From Flaviramulus basaltis (GTDB lineage: Bacteria > Bacteroidota > Bacteroidia > Flavobacteriales > Flavobacteriaceae): 64,000 bases of DNA. Position 1 is the first letter of the stretch. Every line of letters begins with the position of its first letter. The stretch lies in contig NZ_FPKV01000002.1 in assembly GCF_900114265.1 (NCBI RefSeq), forward strand, positions 620,001-684,000, written 5' to 3'. Below the pieces are notes generated by a model. The model ran no database searches and was not told where the DNA came from. It saw only the letters and a program-made list of their open reading frames with translations. Position numbers and translations under genes: made by a program. This document shows, piece after piece, positions 39,391-47,809 of the stretch.

Positions 39391-40626
39391 ATGAAAACAC
39401 TTTTTAAAAACTACTTTAACACCTTTAAAGGCTTATCTAATGAAATTTGGTGGCTTGCTTTAATAACACTTATAAACAGAGCAGGAACCATGGTTATTCC
39501 TTTTTTGGCATTATACCTTAAAGAAGATTTGCATTTTACTGTGAGCAATGTTGGTTGGATTATGAGTGCTTTTGGTTTGGGCTCTGTTGCTGGCTCATGG
39601 CTTGGTGGTAAACTAACCGATACTTTAGGGTATTACAAAGTAATGGTTAGAAGTTTAATTGCTACTGGTGTTCTATTTATAGCCTTGCAGTTTTTAAATA
39701 CATTCGCTTCAATTTGCATAGGGATATTTATTGTTATGCTCGTTGCAGATACATTTAGACCTGCCATGTTTGTTGCGTTAAATGCATACAGTAAACCCGA
39801 AAATAAAATACGTTCTCTAACATTAATACGTCTTGCAATAAATTTAGGTTTTTCGGCAGGACCTGCTGTTGGCGGACTTATTATAACTGGACTTGGCTAT
39901 TCTGGTTTATTTTGGGTTGATGGTATTACTTGTATTATCGCAACTTTGGTTATGATTCAAGTATTACATCCTAAAAAGGCAAAAGTGCTAGACGAAATAA
40001 AAAACGAAAATCCTGTTTCGGCCTATAAAGACAAGGTGTTTTTAACATTTTTAATAGCAATGATATTGTTTGGCATTGTATTCTTACAATATTTTTCCAC
40101 AATAACAATATATTATAAAGATATACATAGCTTAACAGAGTTACAAATTGGCTTAATTTTAGGCTTAAACGGTTTACTTATTTTTATCTTTGAAATGCCT
40201 TTAATTAAATGGCTAGAAAACACGAAATACACCAAGCTTGGGCTCATGTTTTTTGGAATTATATTAACTGGTTTGAGCTTATTTGTATTAAACTTAACCA
40301 GTTGGTCTGGTGTATTAATAATAGGTATGTTATTAATGACTTTTGGAGAAATGATTGCTTTTCCGTTTTCTAATGCATTTGCTGTTGATAGAGCTAAAAA
40401 AGGAAATCAAGGAGAATACATGGCATTATATTCTATTTCTTTCTCCATTGCTCATATTTTTGGACATAATGCTGGTTTACAAATGACAGCGCATTTAGGT
40501 TATGATAATACGTGGTATATTATAACTGGTATTGCAGTAATTTGTGCAATAATTTTGTTTAGTTTAAATGAAAAATTAAATACTCAAAAAAACATAAAAG
40601 TTTGGAAAACAAAAAAGATATTATAA
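39391..40626 (+). CDS. major facilitator superfamily transporter
   Basis: 411 residues, 12 predicted transmembrane helices. The loop after helix 2 has the MFS motif GSWLGGKLTDTLGYYKVM. Proton-driven transporter, probably export; substrate unknown. Its 3' end overlaps the start of the YpdA/Bdr gene by 25 bp, so the two are transcribed and probably translated together. Confidence 0.87.
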   Translation: MKTLFKNYFNTFKGLSNEIWWLALITLINRAGTMVIPFLALYLKEDLHFTVSNVGWIMSAFGLGSVAGSWLGGKLTDTLGYYKVMVRSLIATGVLFIALQFLNTFASICIGIFIVMLVADTFRPAMFVALNAYSKPENKIRSLTLIRLAINLGFSAGPAVGGLIITGLGYSGLFWVDGITCIIATLVMIQVLHPKKAKVLDEIKNENPVSAYKDKVFLTFLIAMILFGIVFLQYFSTITIYYKDIHSLTELQIGLILGLNGLLIFIFEMPLIKWLENTKYTKLGLMFFGIILTGLSLFVLNLTSWSGVLIIGMLLMTFGEMIAFPFSNAFAVDRAKKGNQGEYMALYSISFSIAHIFGHNAGLQMTAHLGYDNTWYIITGIAVICAIILFSLNEKLNTQKNIKVWKTKKIL

Positions 40627-41570
40627 TTATTGGAGCTGGACCTATTGGCATTGCATGCGCTTTAGAATGTAAAAAAAGAGGCTGGAGTTATTTAGTTTTA
40701 GAAAAAGGAGCATTAACAAATTCTATATTTAACTACCCTAAAAACATGACCTTTTTTTCTACTTCAGAAAAGCTAGAAATTGATGATATTCCGTTTATAA
40801 GTAACAACCCTAAACCTAATAGAGATGAAGCTTTAGAGTATTACAGACGTGTTGTGACTTCCAATAAACTAAATATTAAACTATTTGAAACTGTAAATAA
40901 CATCAATAAAGACAATGAAACATTTGTTATAACTACAGATAAAGGTGAATATAAATCTAGCTATGTTATTATTTCAACTGGTTTTTATGATATTCCAAAA
41001 TTATTAAATGTTCCTGGAGAAGATTTGCCTAAAGTGACACATTATTACAAAGAAGCGCATAATTATGCTTTACAAAATGTTGTTGTTGTAGGTGCAAGTA
41101 ATTCCTCTGTAGATGCTGCTTTAGAAATATGGCGAAAAGGAGGCCATGTTACTATGGTAGTTAGAGGCGAATCTATTGGAGAGCGTGTTAAATATTGGGT
41201 ACGACCAGATATTGTAAATCGTATTGAAGAAGGAAGTATAAAAGCCTATTTTAATTCTGAAATTACTCAAATAAACACAGATAATGTTGAAATTAAAACA
41301 CCTGAAGAATCTGTTACTATTCCTAATGATTTCGTAGTTGCTCTAACAGGATATCTTCCAGACTTTAATCTTTTAAACAACAGTAAAATAACATTATCTG
41401 GTGATGGTAAAAAAATCCCAAATTATAATCCTGAAACTATGGAATCTAATATTAAAGGACTGTATTTAGCGGGTGTAATTTGTGGCGGTAAAGAAACACA
41501 CAAATGGTTTATAGAAAACTCAAGAATTCATGCTAAAATGATTGCTTCACATATTGAAAAAGAACTTTAG
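40602..41570 (+). CDS. YpdA/Bdr-type bacillithiol disulfide reductase
   Basis: 322 residues, TTG start inside the MFS gene. FAD-binding Rossmann motif IIIIGAGPIGIACALECKKRG at the N-terminus and the NADPH-binding VVVVGASNSSVDAALE near 165. Homologous to YpdA (Bdr), which reduces oxidised bacillithiol; there is no CxxC active site, as expected for YpdA. This suggests the organism makes bacillithiol, which is inference from one gene. Confidence 0.85.
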   Translation: MENKKDIIIIGAGPIGIACALECKKRGWSYLVLEKGALTNSIFNYPKNMTFFSTSEKLEIDDIPFISNNPKPNRDEALEYYRRVVTSNKLNIKLFETVNNINKDNETFVITTDKGEYKSSYVIISTGFYDIPKLLNVPGEDLPKVTHYYKEAHNYALQNVVVVGASNSSVDAALEIWRKGGHVTMVVRGESIGERVKYWVRPDIVNRIEEGSIKAYFNSEITQINTDNVEIKTPEESVTIPNDFVVALTGYLPDFNLLNNSKITLSGDGKKIPNYNPETMESNIKGLYLAGVICGGKETHKWFIENSRIHAKMIASHIEKEL

Positions 41571-41573
41571 CTA

Positions 41574-43145
41574 TTATTTTTTAATTACTTTTTTCCAAAC
41601 CATTCCCTTTTCGGTTTTTATCTTAACATAATAAATTCCTTTTGGCTGTGTTGTAATATCTAAAGTTTCAGTTATAATTTGTCCTAAAGTATTATAAACT
41701 TCAACACTCTTAATTTCTAAGGAATTAGAGTTTGAAACATATAACAATCCTTTAGTTGGGTTTGGATAAATTAAAACCTTATTATCATTAAATTCATCAA
41801 TACCTAAAGCATTAAAAGTATAACAATCAGAAATACTTTGGCATCCATTAGTAATGAGTTCAACAGCATAATTACCTTCTTCTGTTGGTATGAAAGTTTG
41901 ATTTGTTTCTCCTGCGATTGGAGAATCTCCATTATCACAATCTAACCATTGGTAGGTTGTAGTTGCGTAATCCCTGTCTGCTACTAAACTTGTTGAAGTT
42001 AGCATCACATTAGTGGTAAACTCATCATTAGGATCACTAATAACAACAGGGAATGTAATACTATCTGTTTGGTCTGGATCGCAAAAATCATTAGTTACTG
42101 TAAGAATTACCAAATGTGTTCCTGGACATAAAAAATTATAATTAGGTTCATCTTCTACTGTGGTATTTCCATCTCCAAAATCCCACAAAACAGAATCATA
42201 ATTTGAACTTTGATTTAAAAATGAAACCGTTGTAAAATTTTCTACATAATCATATTCTGGCACTATTGGAAAATACCCAAATAGAGCCCTAGGTTCTAAG
42301 CATTGTTCATTATCAATATAAGTAATATTAGTTGCCGCCCAAACGCCTGCTACCTCTTCTCCTTCAGCTTCCAATACAGGAATTCCATAATTTTTACCAA
42401 ACCACTTATATGAGATTACAGTTCTTGTCGTTTCAATGGTTTCTGACTCTGTTAATATTGTCGTCTCAATAACTTCAACTGTTTTCATTTTTAAAACATT
42501 ATTAAAAACACCAAAAGGAGTTGTAAGCATACCCCAACCTTCAACTGTATTTGTTCTGGTTGTTTCAGAAGAGTAGTTTATAGGCAATCCTAAACTATTT
42601 AAATCTACTTGAAATTGACTATTTCCAGTATAAGTATCATTGTAATTAATTGGGAAATGATAAATAACATCAGGCATTGTATAATCTATAGTCATTGGGA
42701 GACTAATACCTCCAGCACTAACAACAGCTCCAAACATTTTATTTGAAATTTCTGTTGGGGTTATCTCATAATGATTTACTACATCTGTTAAACCAAAGCC
42801 TTGTAATTCTATACCTTCTGCTACTTGATTTGCTAAATTAAAAGTATTATTAAATTCTGTATTACAATTAAATACATAGCTATTAGATAAACACCAAGAG
42901 GTTTTATATGAAGAATCATTTGGATCCATCCAAGTTATATCACTTTGTATAGCAACGGGCAATGTGGTATAATCCCAAGTATAGTTTGTTCCAGTTTGAA
43001 CAAAATCGAAACCATTAATTCCTGAAGAAGATTTACTTACAAGATATGTGTCACTTGATAAAGCAAAGTCTGTAGAATCGTAAGTTATTTGGGCAAACCC
43101 TACAACCGAAATAAAAAAAACAATTAGAGAAGTAATTTTTTTCAT
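41574..43145 (-). CDS. secreted PKD-domain protein with T9SS type A sorting domain
   Basis: About 523 residues from the ATG at 43145 (MKKITSLIVFF). Signal peptide ending near GFAQ, a ~270-residue beta-rich N-terminal domain of unknown type, a PKD domain (~295-375, motif VLWDFGDGNT), an Ig-like segment with TYQWLDCDNGD, and a C-terminal T9SS sorting domain (IYPNPTKGLLYVS ... YYVKIKTEKG). Expected at the cell surface. Its promoter carries a copy of the 18-bp operator, which links it to the LytTR operon at 44.5-47.1 kb. Confidence 0.82.
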   Translation of the reverse strand: MKKITSLIVFFISVVGFAQITYDSTDFALSSDTYLVSKSSSGINGFDFVQTGTNYTWDYTTLPVAIQSDITWMDPNDSSYKTSWCLSNSYVFNCNTEFNNTFNLANQVAEGIELQGFGLTDVVNHYEITPTEISNKMFGAVVSAGGISLPMTIDYTMPDVIYHFPINYNDTYTGNSQFQVDLNSLGLPINYSSETTRTNTVEGWGMLTTPFGVFNNVLKMKTVEVIETTILTESETIETTRTVISYKWFGKNYGIPVLEAEGEEVAGVWAATNITYIDNEQCLEPRALFGYFPIVPEYDYVENFTTVSFLNQSSNYDSVLWDFGDGNTTVEDEPNYNFLCPGTHLVILTVTNDFCDPDQTDSITFPVVISDPNDEFTTNVMLTSTSLVADRDYATTTYQWLDCDNGDSPIAGETNQTFIPTEEGNYAVELITNGCQSISDCYTFNALGIDEFNDNKVLIYPNPTKGLLYVSNSNSLEIKSVEVYNTLGQIITETLDITTQPKGIYYVKIKTEKGMVWKKVIKK

Positions 43146-43160
43146 ATTTGAATATTTACT

Positions 43161-43168
43161 CAAAAGAA
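43161..43168 (-). promoter_or_regulatory. -7 promoter box of the PKD/T9SS gene
   Basis: TTCTTTTG (minus strand) has 5 of the 6 fixed bases of TAnnTTTG. It lies exactly 29 bp downstream of the 18-bp operator at 43198-43215, the same distance as at the two sister promoters. Confidence 0.6.
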
Positions 43169-43197
43169 CTTCAATTGAAGTAAAAATGCATTAAAAA

Positions 43198-43236
43198 TAA
43201 AATGAAAAGGACAAATTCGACTTTGAAAAGTCAAAC
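43198..43236 (-). promoter_or_regulatory. direct-repeat operator, site 1 (PKD/T9SS gene)
   Basis: Plus-strand TAAAATGAAAAGGACAAA at 43198-43215, with a weaker repeat TGAAAAGTCAAAC at 43224-43236 (21 bp period, 9 of 13 matches to TGAAAAGGACAAA). Same core, orientation and promoter distance as the sites at 44482 and 47142. Because the two halves partly complement bases beyond them, the region 43208-43243 can also fold as an imperfect hairpin and may double as the terminator of the gene ending at 43271. Confidence 0.75.
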
Positions 43237-43270
43237 TCGTCCTAAAGCACATCTAATACTACTATTAATA

Positions 43271-43642
43271 TTAAGTTCTATTGCTTTTTACTTTTTCTTT
43301 TATGGCTTTAAAATTCTCCTTTTTATATTTTTTAAATGCCTCAAACTCTGTTTTTGTTAAAACTTTTTCCAAAGCATCTTCTCTTTCTTTTTGTAAAGAT
43401 TTTATAGCTTTAAATTTTTTAATCTTACTGTTTTCACTCGCTTTAACATCTTGTAAATCTTCAACAAAACTTAAATTTATATCATATACTTTTACTGACG
43501 TTTCTTCATTAAAGCCTATTTGCCCCTGCATTGTTTCAGTCATTTCCTTGGCTTTATCTTCTGCAGACTGTTCTTGTGAAAAAGCTGTATTTACTAGCAT
43601 TAATCCAAAAAATAAGAGAAAAAATTGACGTGTTATTTTCAT
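43271..43642 (-). CDS. small secreted helical protein, Spy/CpxP-like in character
   Basis: 123 residues. Signal peptide (cleavage near AFSQ, residue 22), then an all-helical, lysine/glutamate-rich domain (KAMTETM-type helix, IKSLQKEREDALEKVLTKTEFEAF). The composition recalls small periplasmic helical chaperones, but no LTxxQ motif is seen. It follows the lipoprotein gene by 12 bp and is therefore part of that operator-controlled unit. Confidence 0.6.
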   Translation of the reverse strand: MKITRQFFLLFFGLMLVNTAFSQEQSAEDKAKEMTETMQGQIGFNEETSVKVYDINLSFVEDLQDVKASENSKIKKFKAIKSLQKEREDALEKVLTKTEFEAFKKYKKENFKAIKEKVKSNRT

Positions 43643-43654
43643 GATTGTATTCTT

Positions 43655-44416
43655 TTAAAGATTAATTATATATGTGTTCCCGTTTAAAACTAAAGTTGCA
43701 GTGGCATCACCATTAAAAGTTAAAGTACCATTAAAATGATATTCGTTGCCATTTGAAGAAATTCCTGTGAAACTTACTAAAGCCGTTCCAGACATAATTT
43801 GGTAAGTTGTTTTGCTTACTGCTATATTAGATATATCGAAAACAAGTGTACTCGTAAACATATTCATATGTCTCACTTTAGATTCTTGCGAACCGTTTCT
43901 TGTGTAATTCCCTTCAAAAAGAACATTATCGTCTTGTTGAGATAAACCTGATAAAACATAACCTACAACACCTTCGTCGTCTGATGCCATTCGTGGCGCA
44001 TCATAAACTCCGGTATATGCCATATCATATGCTAAGCTTAATGCATTACCATTATCATCACAATTTAATTGATACGCTCTGTTTATTGAAAAATCATAAG
44101 AAAAATTATCTGAGTTGTGACTTTCATTAAACGCATCATTATAAAGGTATCCGCATTCTAAATCTGGCGTTTCTGTAAATACATTTTGTTCTGCAGAATA
44201 CACTACAGCTGTTTCCATAGATTTAGACATGCCGTCAGTTTCTTTTGCTAAAGATGTTTCTACAACATCTACAACATCGGCTTCTTCTATTGCTTCTGTA
44301 TTGTTATTAGCATTATTGTCATCATTAGTAGAACATGACATAATAGCAAAAATGCTTAATGCACTGAGCATTAATTTAAAATTACTGCTTTTTAAGAATT
44401 TAATTGTTTTTTTCAT
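43655..44416 (-). CDS. lipoprotein of unknown function
   Basis: 253 residues. Lipoprotein signal with lipobox IMSC (Cys near 28) followed by an Asn/Asp-rich linker (STNDDNNANNNTE), which in Bacteroidota often accompanies surface export. Then a beta-rich domain (~80-253) ending in regular strands such as FNGTLTFNGDATATLVLNG. Family not recognised. Its promoter contains operator site 2, directly behind the end of the LytTR regulator gene. Confidence 0.65.
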   Translation of the reverse strand: MKKTIKFLKSSNFKLMLSALSIFAIMSCSTNDDNNANNNTEAIEEADVVDVVETSLAKETDGMSKSMETAVVYSAEQNVFTETPDLECGYLYNDAFNESHNSDNFSYDFSINRAYQLNCDDNGNALSLAYDMAYTGVYDAPRMASDDEGVVGYVLSGLSQQDDNVLFEGNYTRNGSQESKVRHMNMFTSTLVFDISNIAVSKTTYQIMSGTALVSFTGISSNGNEYHFNGTLTFNGDATATLVLNGNTYIINL

Positions 44417-44444
44417 AATAAAAGGGGGTTAAATTATTTTACTT

Positions 44445-44452
44445 CAAATATA
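44445..44452 (-). promoter_or_regulatory. -7 promoter box of the lipoprotein operon
   Basis: TATATTTG on the minus strand, full match to TAnnTTTG, 28 bp before the start codon and exactly 29 bp downstream of the operator at 44482-44499. No TTTG occurs at the -33 position, consistent with activator dependence. Confidence 0.75.
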
Positions 44453-44481
44453 TTCTGAAACCCTTTTGAATTATAAATTTT

Positions 44482-44520
44482 TAAAGTGAAACGGACAAAA
44501 CTAAAAATGAATAGCACGAA
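44482..44520 (-). promoter_or_regulatory. direct-repeat operator, site 2 (lipoprotein operon)
   Basis: Plus-strand TAAAGTGAAACGGACAAA at 44482-44499, with a second copy TGAATAGCACGAA at 44508-44520 (21 bp period, 9 of 13 matches to the first half). It lies between the regulator gene stop and the lipoprotein promoter. Confidence 0.78.
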
Positions 44521-44527
44521 TGCCAGA

Positions 44528-45298
44528 TTAAAAATTTTCAATCCATTTTAAAAGTAATGGTGATTTTGTTTTACTTACTATAATTGCAGATTCTGTTGGA
44601 AGCGTAAGTTTTAAAAGTAATCGTCTAGAAAAGTAGTTTTCGATAGTATTTATGGCCTTTCGGTTTACTATAAATTGACGGTTTACTCTGTGAAAATTGC
44701 CAGGGTTTAGTATGGATTCTAACTCATCTAATGTTTGATTAATAACATATTTTTTACCTTGAAAAGTAACCAAATACACATTTCCCAAATCGTAATTAAT
44801 ATAAGCTAAATCTTCAGTTTTTAAAGGAATAATTTTATCTTGATAATGTACTAAAATAGTTTTTTTATAATTAACATCCAGTTGTTGGATTGCATTTTTT
44901 ATACTCTCTTGAGTTTGTTGAATATTACCTTCAAACAATGCTTTTATATCTTGATATTTTTTTAAGCTTAAATTGAGTTTTGAGTTATCTATAGGTTTTA
45001 GTAAATAATCAATACTGTGGGTTTTAAAAGCTTCAATAGCATACTCATCAAAGGCTGTACAGAATATTATTGGAGATTGTATTTCTACTAATTTAAAAAT
45101 CTCAAAACTCAAACCATCTGCTAATTGAATATCTGAAAAAATTAAATCTGGTGCATTATTTTCTTTTAGCCATTTTACAGAAGCTTTTATGCTTTGTTTT
45201 ACATCTAAAACAACAGCATTATAAGGCGATTGCTCAATATATTTTTTAAGCTCTTTTGCTGTTTTAATTTCGTCTTCAATAATTAAAATTGTAATCAT
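44528..45298 (-). CDS. LytTR-family response regulator
   Basis: 256 residues. Receiver domain (1-120) with phosphoacceptor D56 in LIFSDIQLADG, acidic pair EDE near 8-10 and K in LLKPIDN; then a LytTR DNA-binding domain (~150-256) with HRVNRQFIVNRKAI and a C-terminal basic strand. LytTR proteins bind imperfect direct repeats about two helical turns apart, which fits the three operators in this region. Last gene of the kinase - hydroxylase - regulator operon, 5 bp after the hydroxylase gene. Confidence 0.92.
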   Translation of the reverse strand: MITILIIEDEIKTAKELKKYIEQSPYNAVVLDVKQSIKASVKWLKENNAPDLIFSDIQLADGLSFEIFKLVEIQSPIIFCTAFDEYAIEAFKTHSIDYLLKPIDNSKLNLSLKKYQDIKALFEGNIQQTQESIKNAIQQLDVNYKKTILVHYQDKIIPLKTEDLAYINYDLGNVYLVTFQGKKYVINQTLDELESILNPGNFHRVNRQFIVNRKAINTIENYFSRRLLLKLTLPTESAIIVSKTKSPLLLKWIENF

Positions 45299-45303
45299 TT
45301 CTA

Positions 45304-46068
45304 TTACGCTAGATTGTATTTCTTCTTTTTAAATGCTTTTAAAACAGCTTCATATTTTGGATGTGTTGTTTTCATTACAATATCCCAAAACCTAAAGTAT
45401 AATGCATAATTTCCTTTAAAATAATGATGATGCATATTATGATTTGTAGACGTATTTAACCACTTACCTACTTTAGAGAACAATAACCAATTAGGAATAA
45501 TTTCGTAACCTAAATGACCATAAATATTATAAGTGAACATAAACAACAAAAATAAACCAATTGTTAATGGGTGTAGTGGGATTACAAATACTAAAACCCA
45601 AATTATTCCCCCTTCAACTAGGGCTTCAAATGGATGAAACGCATATGCGGCCCATGGACTTGGATTGGTTGATTTATGATGTACTAAATGCATAATATTA
45701 AACAATTTTGAATGGTGCATAATACGATGCGACCAATAAAAATAAGTATCATGTATAATTACCGCCAATACAAAGCTAAGCAATATATACCACCAACCAT
45801 AATCTGAAATATTAGTATAAATTTTAGTATGTATTCTTACTGCTGGAAGCTTTAATAAGTAAGCATAAAAAGCAAAAATCAATACTGTAAAAAAGGAATA
45901 ACGTATTTCTCTATAATAGTCTTTAGACTTAGGAAATAAGTGTTGGATTTTAAGTTTTTGAAACTTCTTTTTAAATAATTTATAAAAAACGACAAAAGCT
46001 ATTCCTACCATAAAAATATACCTGAGGTATGCTATTAAAAAAAAGAATATGTAGTTTTTATTTTCCAT
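45304..46068 (-). CDS. fatty acid hydroxylase / sterol desaturase-family membrane protein
   Basis: 254 residues, four to five hydrophobic segments. All histidine clusters of the di-iron membrane oxygenases are present: HDTYFYWSHRIMHH (H106-H119), HLVHHKS (H127-H131), H185 in YGHLGYE and NHNMHHHY (H210-H215). It probably hydroxylates or desaturates a lipid. It is enclosed in a two-component operon, 5 bp from the kinase gene on one side and 5 bp from the regulator gene on the other, so the enzyme is made with its control system. Substrate unknown. Confidence 0.88.
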   Translation of the reverse strand: MENKNYIFFFLIAYLRYIFMVGIAFVVFYKLFKKKFQKLKIQHLFPKSKDYYREIRYSFFTVLIFAFYAYLLKLPAVRIHTKIYTNISDYGWWYILLSFVLAVIIHDTYFYWSHRIMHHSKLFNIMHLVHHKSTNPSPWAAYAFHPFEALVEGGIIWVLVFVIPLHPLTIGLFLLFMFTYNIYGHLGYEIIPNWLLFSKVGKWLNTSTNHNMHHHYFKGNYALYFRFWDIVMKTTHPKYEAVLKAFKKKKYNLA

Positions 46069-46073
46069 TTTAT

Positions 46074-47084
46074 TTAATCTAACAAAGGCACTTTAACTAT
46101 AAAATTGTCTTTACTTTTTATAACTTCAATATTTTTTCCAGATAATATTAAGTAACGATTTCTAATGTTTTCCAATCCTTTTTTAGTCGTTGTTTCTGTG
46201 GTCATTTTAGGCTGTAAATTATTTGAAACTACCAAAGTGTTTTCACCTTCTATAAAAACCTTTATAAGTAAAGGGTCATCCAAAGAAACAATGTTGTGTT
46301 TTATTGAATTTTCAATAAGTAATTGTAATACTAATGGTGGAATTTGTTTTTCTAAAAAAGTATCTTCAATTATAATAGAGATTATTAAAGCATCTTCAAA
46401 ACGCTCTTTTTGAATATATAAATAGGAATTCACAAATTCTAATTCTTCTTCTAAAGTGGTCAAATGAAGCTCGTTATAACTTAATAGATAACGATATACA
46501 TTTGATAATTGGATAATATATTCTTTAGAAGTCTCTTCTGCTACAATAGTTTTTAATGTGCTTAATGAATTGAATAGAAAATGCGGACTTATTTGTTGTT
46601 TCAATGTATCTAATTGAGCTTCTAATTTTTCTTGTTTTAACTGTTCTATTTCTAACAAAGCTTTTTGTTTATCTTCTAAAAGATTTAAATAATACACTAT
46701 AAAATAGATTATTGCACTAAAAAGCACACCTCTAACAAACAATAACAACCTAATATGGTTTCCTTTTAATTCTTCAATTATTGGTAGATCTGAAAAGAAA
46801 AAGGCATAATCATTAAAGAAGAATTTTACTGAAAAATGATATAGTATAGAAATTAAGCCACTTATAAATAAGTAAAGAATAATTTTTAAAACAATATTTT
46901 TCTTTTGGTGTAAAAAAACTTGTGTAAGCGACCAATACACAAAAGATAAAACAAATAAATAAAATAAATGGCTTAATAAATAACTAAAATCTGTTGCACT
47001 AAGTCTTATTACTCTTGGTGACGTTGTTAAACAACTTACTACCAGACTTATTAAAAGTCCTTTTTTAATGGGGAAATTTTTCAT
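46074..47084 (-). CDS. LytS/YehU-type sensor histidine kinase
   Basis: 336 residues. Four transmembrane segments in the N-terminal 140 residues with very short loops, a coiled-coil linker (~137-165), the His_kinase domain with H168 in QQISPHFLFNSLSTL, and a HATPase domain (NSIKHNIVSLDD, KGLENIRNRYLIL). With almost no extracytoplasmic domain, the signal may come from the membrane itself or from a lipid. First gene of the operon with the hydroxylase and LytTR regulator, under operator site 3. Confidence 0.9.
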   Translation of the reverse strand: MKNFPIKKGLLISLVVSCLTTSPRVIRLSATDFSYLLSHLFYLFVLSFVYWSLTQVFLHQKKNIVLKIILYLFISGLISILYHFSVKFFFNDYAFFFSDLPIIEELKGNHIRLLLFVRGVLFSAIIYFIVYYLNLLEDKQKALLEIEQLKQEKLEAQLDTLKQQISPHFLFNSLSTLKTIVAEETSKEYIIQLSNVYRYLLSYNELHLTTLEEELEFVNSYLYIQKERFEDALIISIIIEDTFLEKQIPPLVLQLLIENSIKHNIVSLDDPLLIKVFIEGENTLVVSNNLQPKMTTETTTKKGLENIRNRYLILSGKNIEVIKSKDNFIVKVPLLD

Positions 47085-47104
47085 TAACCTACATACATTT
47101 ATAT

Positions 47105-47112
47105 CAAATATA
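47105..47112 (-). promoter_or_regulatory. -7 promoter box of the kinase-hydroxylase-regulator operon
   Basis: TATATTTG on the minus strand, full match to TAnnTTTG, 20 bp before the kinase start and exactly 29 bp downstream of operator 47142-47159. No -33 TTTG is present. Confidence 0.75.
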
Positions 47113-47141
47113 ATAGTTACAATCTTTATGTAACTATTTAT

Positions 47142-47180
47142 TAAAATGAAGCGGACAAATTTAAATTTGAAAGGTTAAAA
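47142..47180 (-). promoter_or_regulatory. direct-repeat operator, site 3 (autoregulatory)
   Basis: Plus-strand TAAAATGAAGCGGACAAA at 47142-47159 with a weaker copy TGAAAGGTTAAAA at 47168-47180 (21 bp period, 8 of 13 matches). Its place before the kinase gene implies that the regulator controls its own operon. Confidence 0.78.
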
Positions 47181-47241
47181 CTACTTAATGAGTAAACTTA
47201 TCAATAAAAAAGCATATTAAAATATGCTTAACATTATCGTT

Positions 47242-47685
47242 TTATTTTATTGGTATAACTTCCTTTTGTTTTATAACTCTAGATAAGACAATTTGTGTTT
47301 TTGTTTCACCATAACTTATTAGTTGGTCTATAAAATTCTCTAAGTGTTTTTGATTTTTTAAAACTACCTCCATAACAATGTTTTCGTCGCCTGTAATTCT
47401 ATAACAATTTATAACCTCATCATAGGTTTTAACCTTTTCCAAAAAGGGCTTTAATTTCCCCATAAAGGCTCTTAACGTAATAATAGCTTTAAATTGATAA
47501 CCAAGCTCAAATGGAGAAACAATAGTTTTATAGCCTTCAATAATACCTAAATCTTCCATCTTTTTAATACGCTCTGAAACAGCAGGAGAACTTATACCAA
47601 CCTGCCTACCAATTTCGGCATTTGATAGTCTTGCATTTTGCTGTAAACACTTTAAAATCTTACCATTAAGGGCATCTAAACTCAT
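47242..47685 (-). CDS. Lrp/AsnC-family transcriptional regulator
   Basis: 147 residues. N-terminal helix-turn-helix (LDALNGKILKCLQQNARLSN, then VGISSPAVSERIKKMEDLG) and a C-terminal RAM/ACT-like ligand domain (~65-147). Feast/famine regulator, probably sensing an amino acid; targets unknown. Single gene, divergent from the small protein gene at 47810. Confidence 0.93.
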   Translation of the reverse strand: MSLDALNGKILKCLQQNARLSNAEIGRQVGISSPAVSERIKKMEDLGIIEGYKTIVSPFELGYQFKAIITLRAFMGKLKPFLEKVKTYDEVINCYRITGDENIVMEVVLKNQKHLENFIDQLISYGETKTQIVLSRVIKQKEVIPIK

Positions 47686-47775
47686 TCGAAGGAAATTTAA
47701 CTATAAATAATTAATATTTAAAGCAAATATACAGTTTTACTTTAATATCTAAAGATAAATATGATTTCTTGTGAG

Positions 47776-47783
47776 TAATTTTG
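47776..47783 (+). promoter_or_regulatory. -7 promoter box of the 47.8 kb gene
   Basis: TAATTTTG, full match to TAnnTTTG, 26 bp before the ATG at 47810. It also shows that the in-frame GTG at 47771 cannot be the start. Confidence 0.55.
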
Positions 47784-47809
47784 GTATAATTGCTAAGAGA
47801 AAAAATATT

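Noticed and set aside
43208-43243. Imperfect 16-bp hairpin downstream of the gene ending at 43271, as a simple terminator
   Set aside because: Not excluded as a terminator, but the left arm and half of the right arm coincide with the shared operator at fixed promoter spacing, which explains the sequence better.
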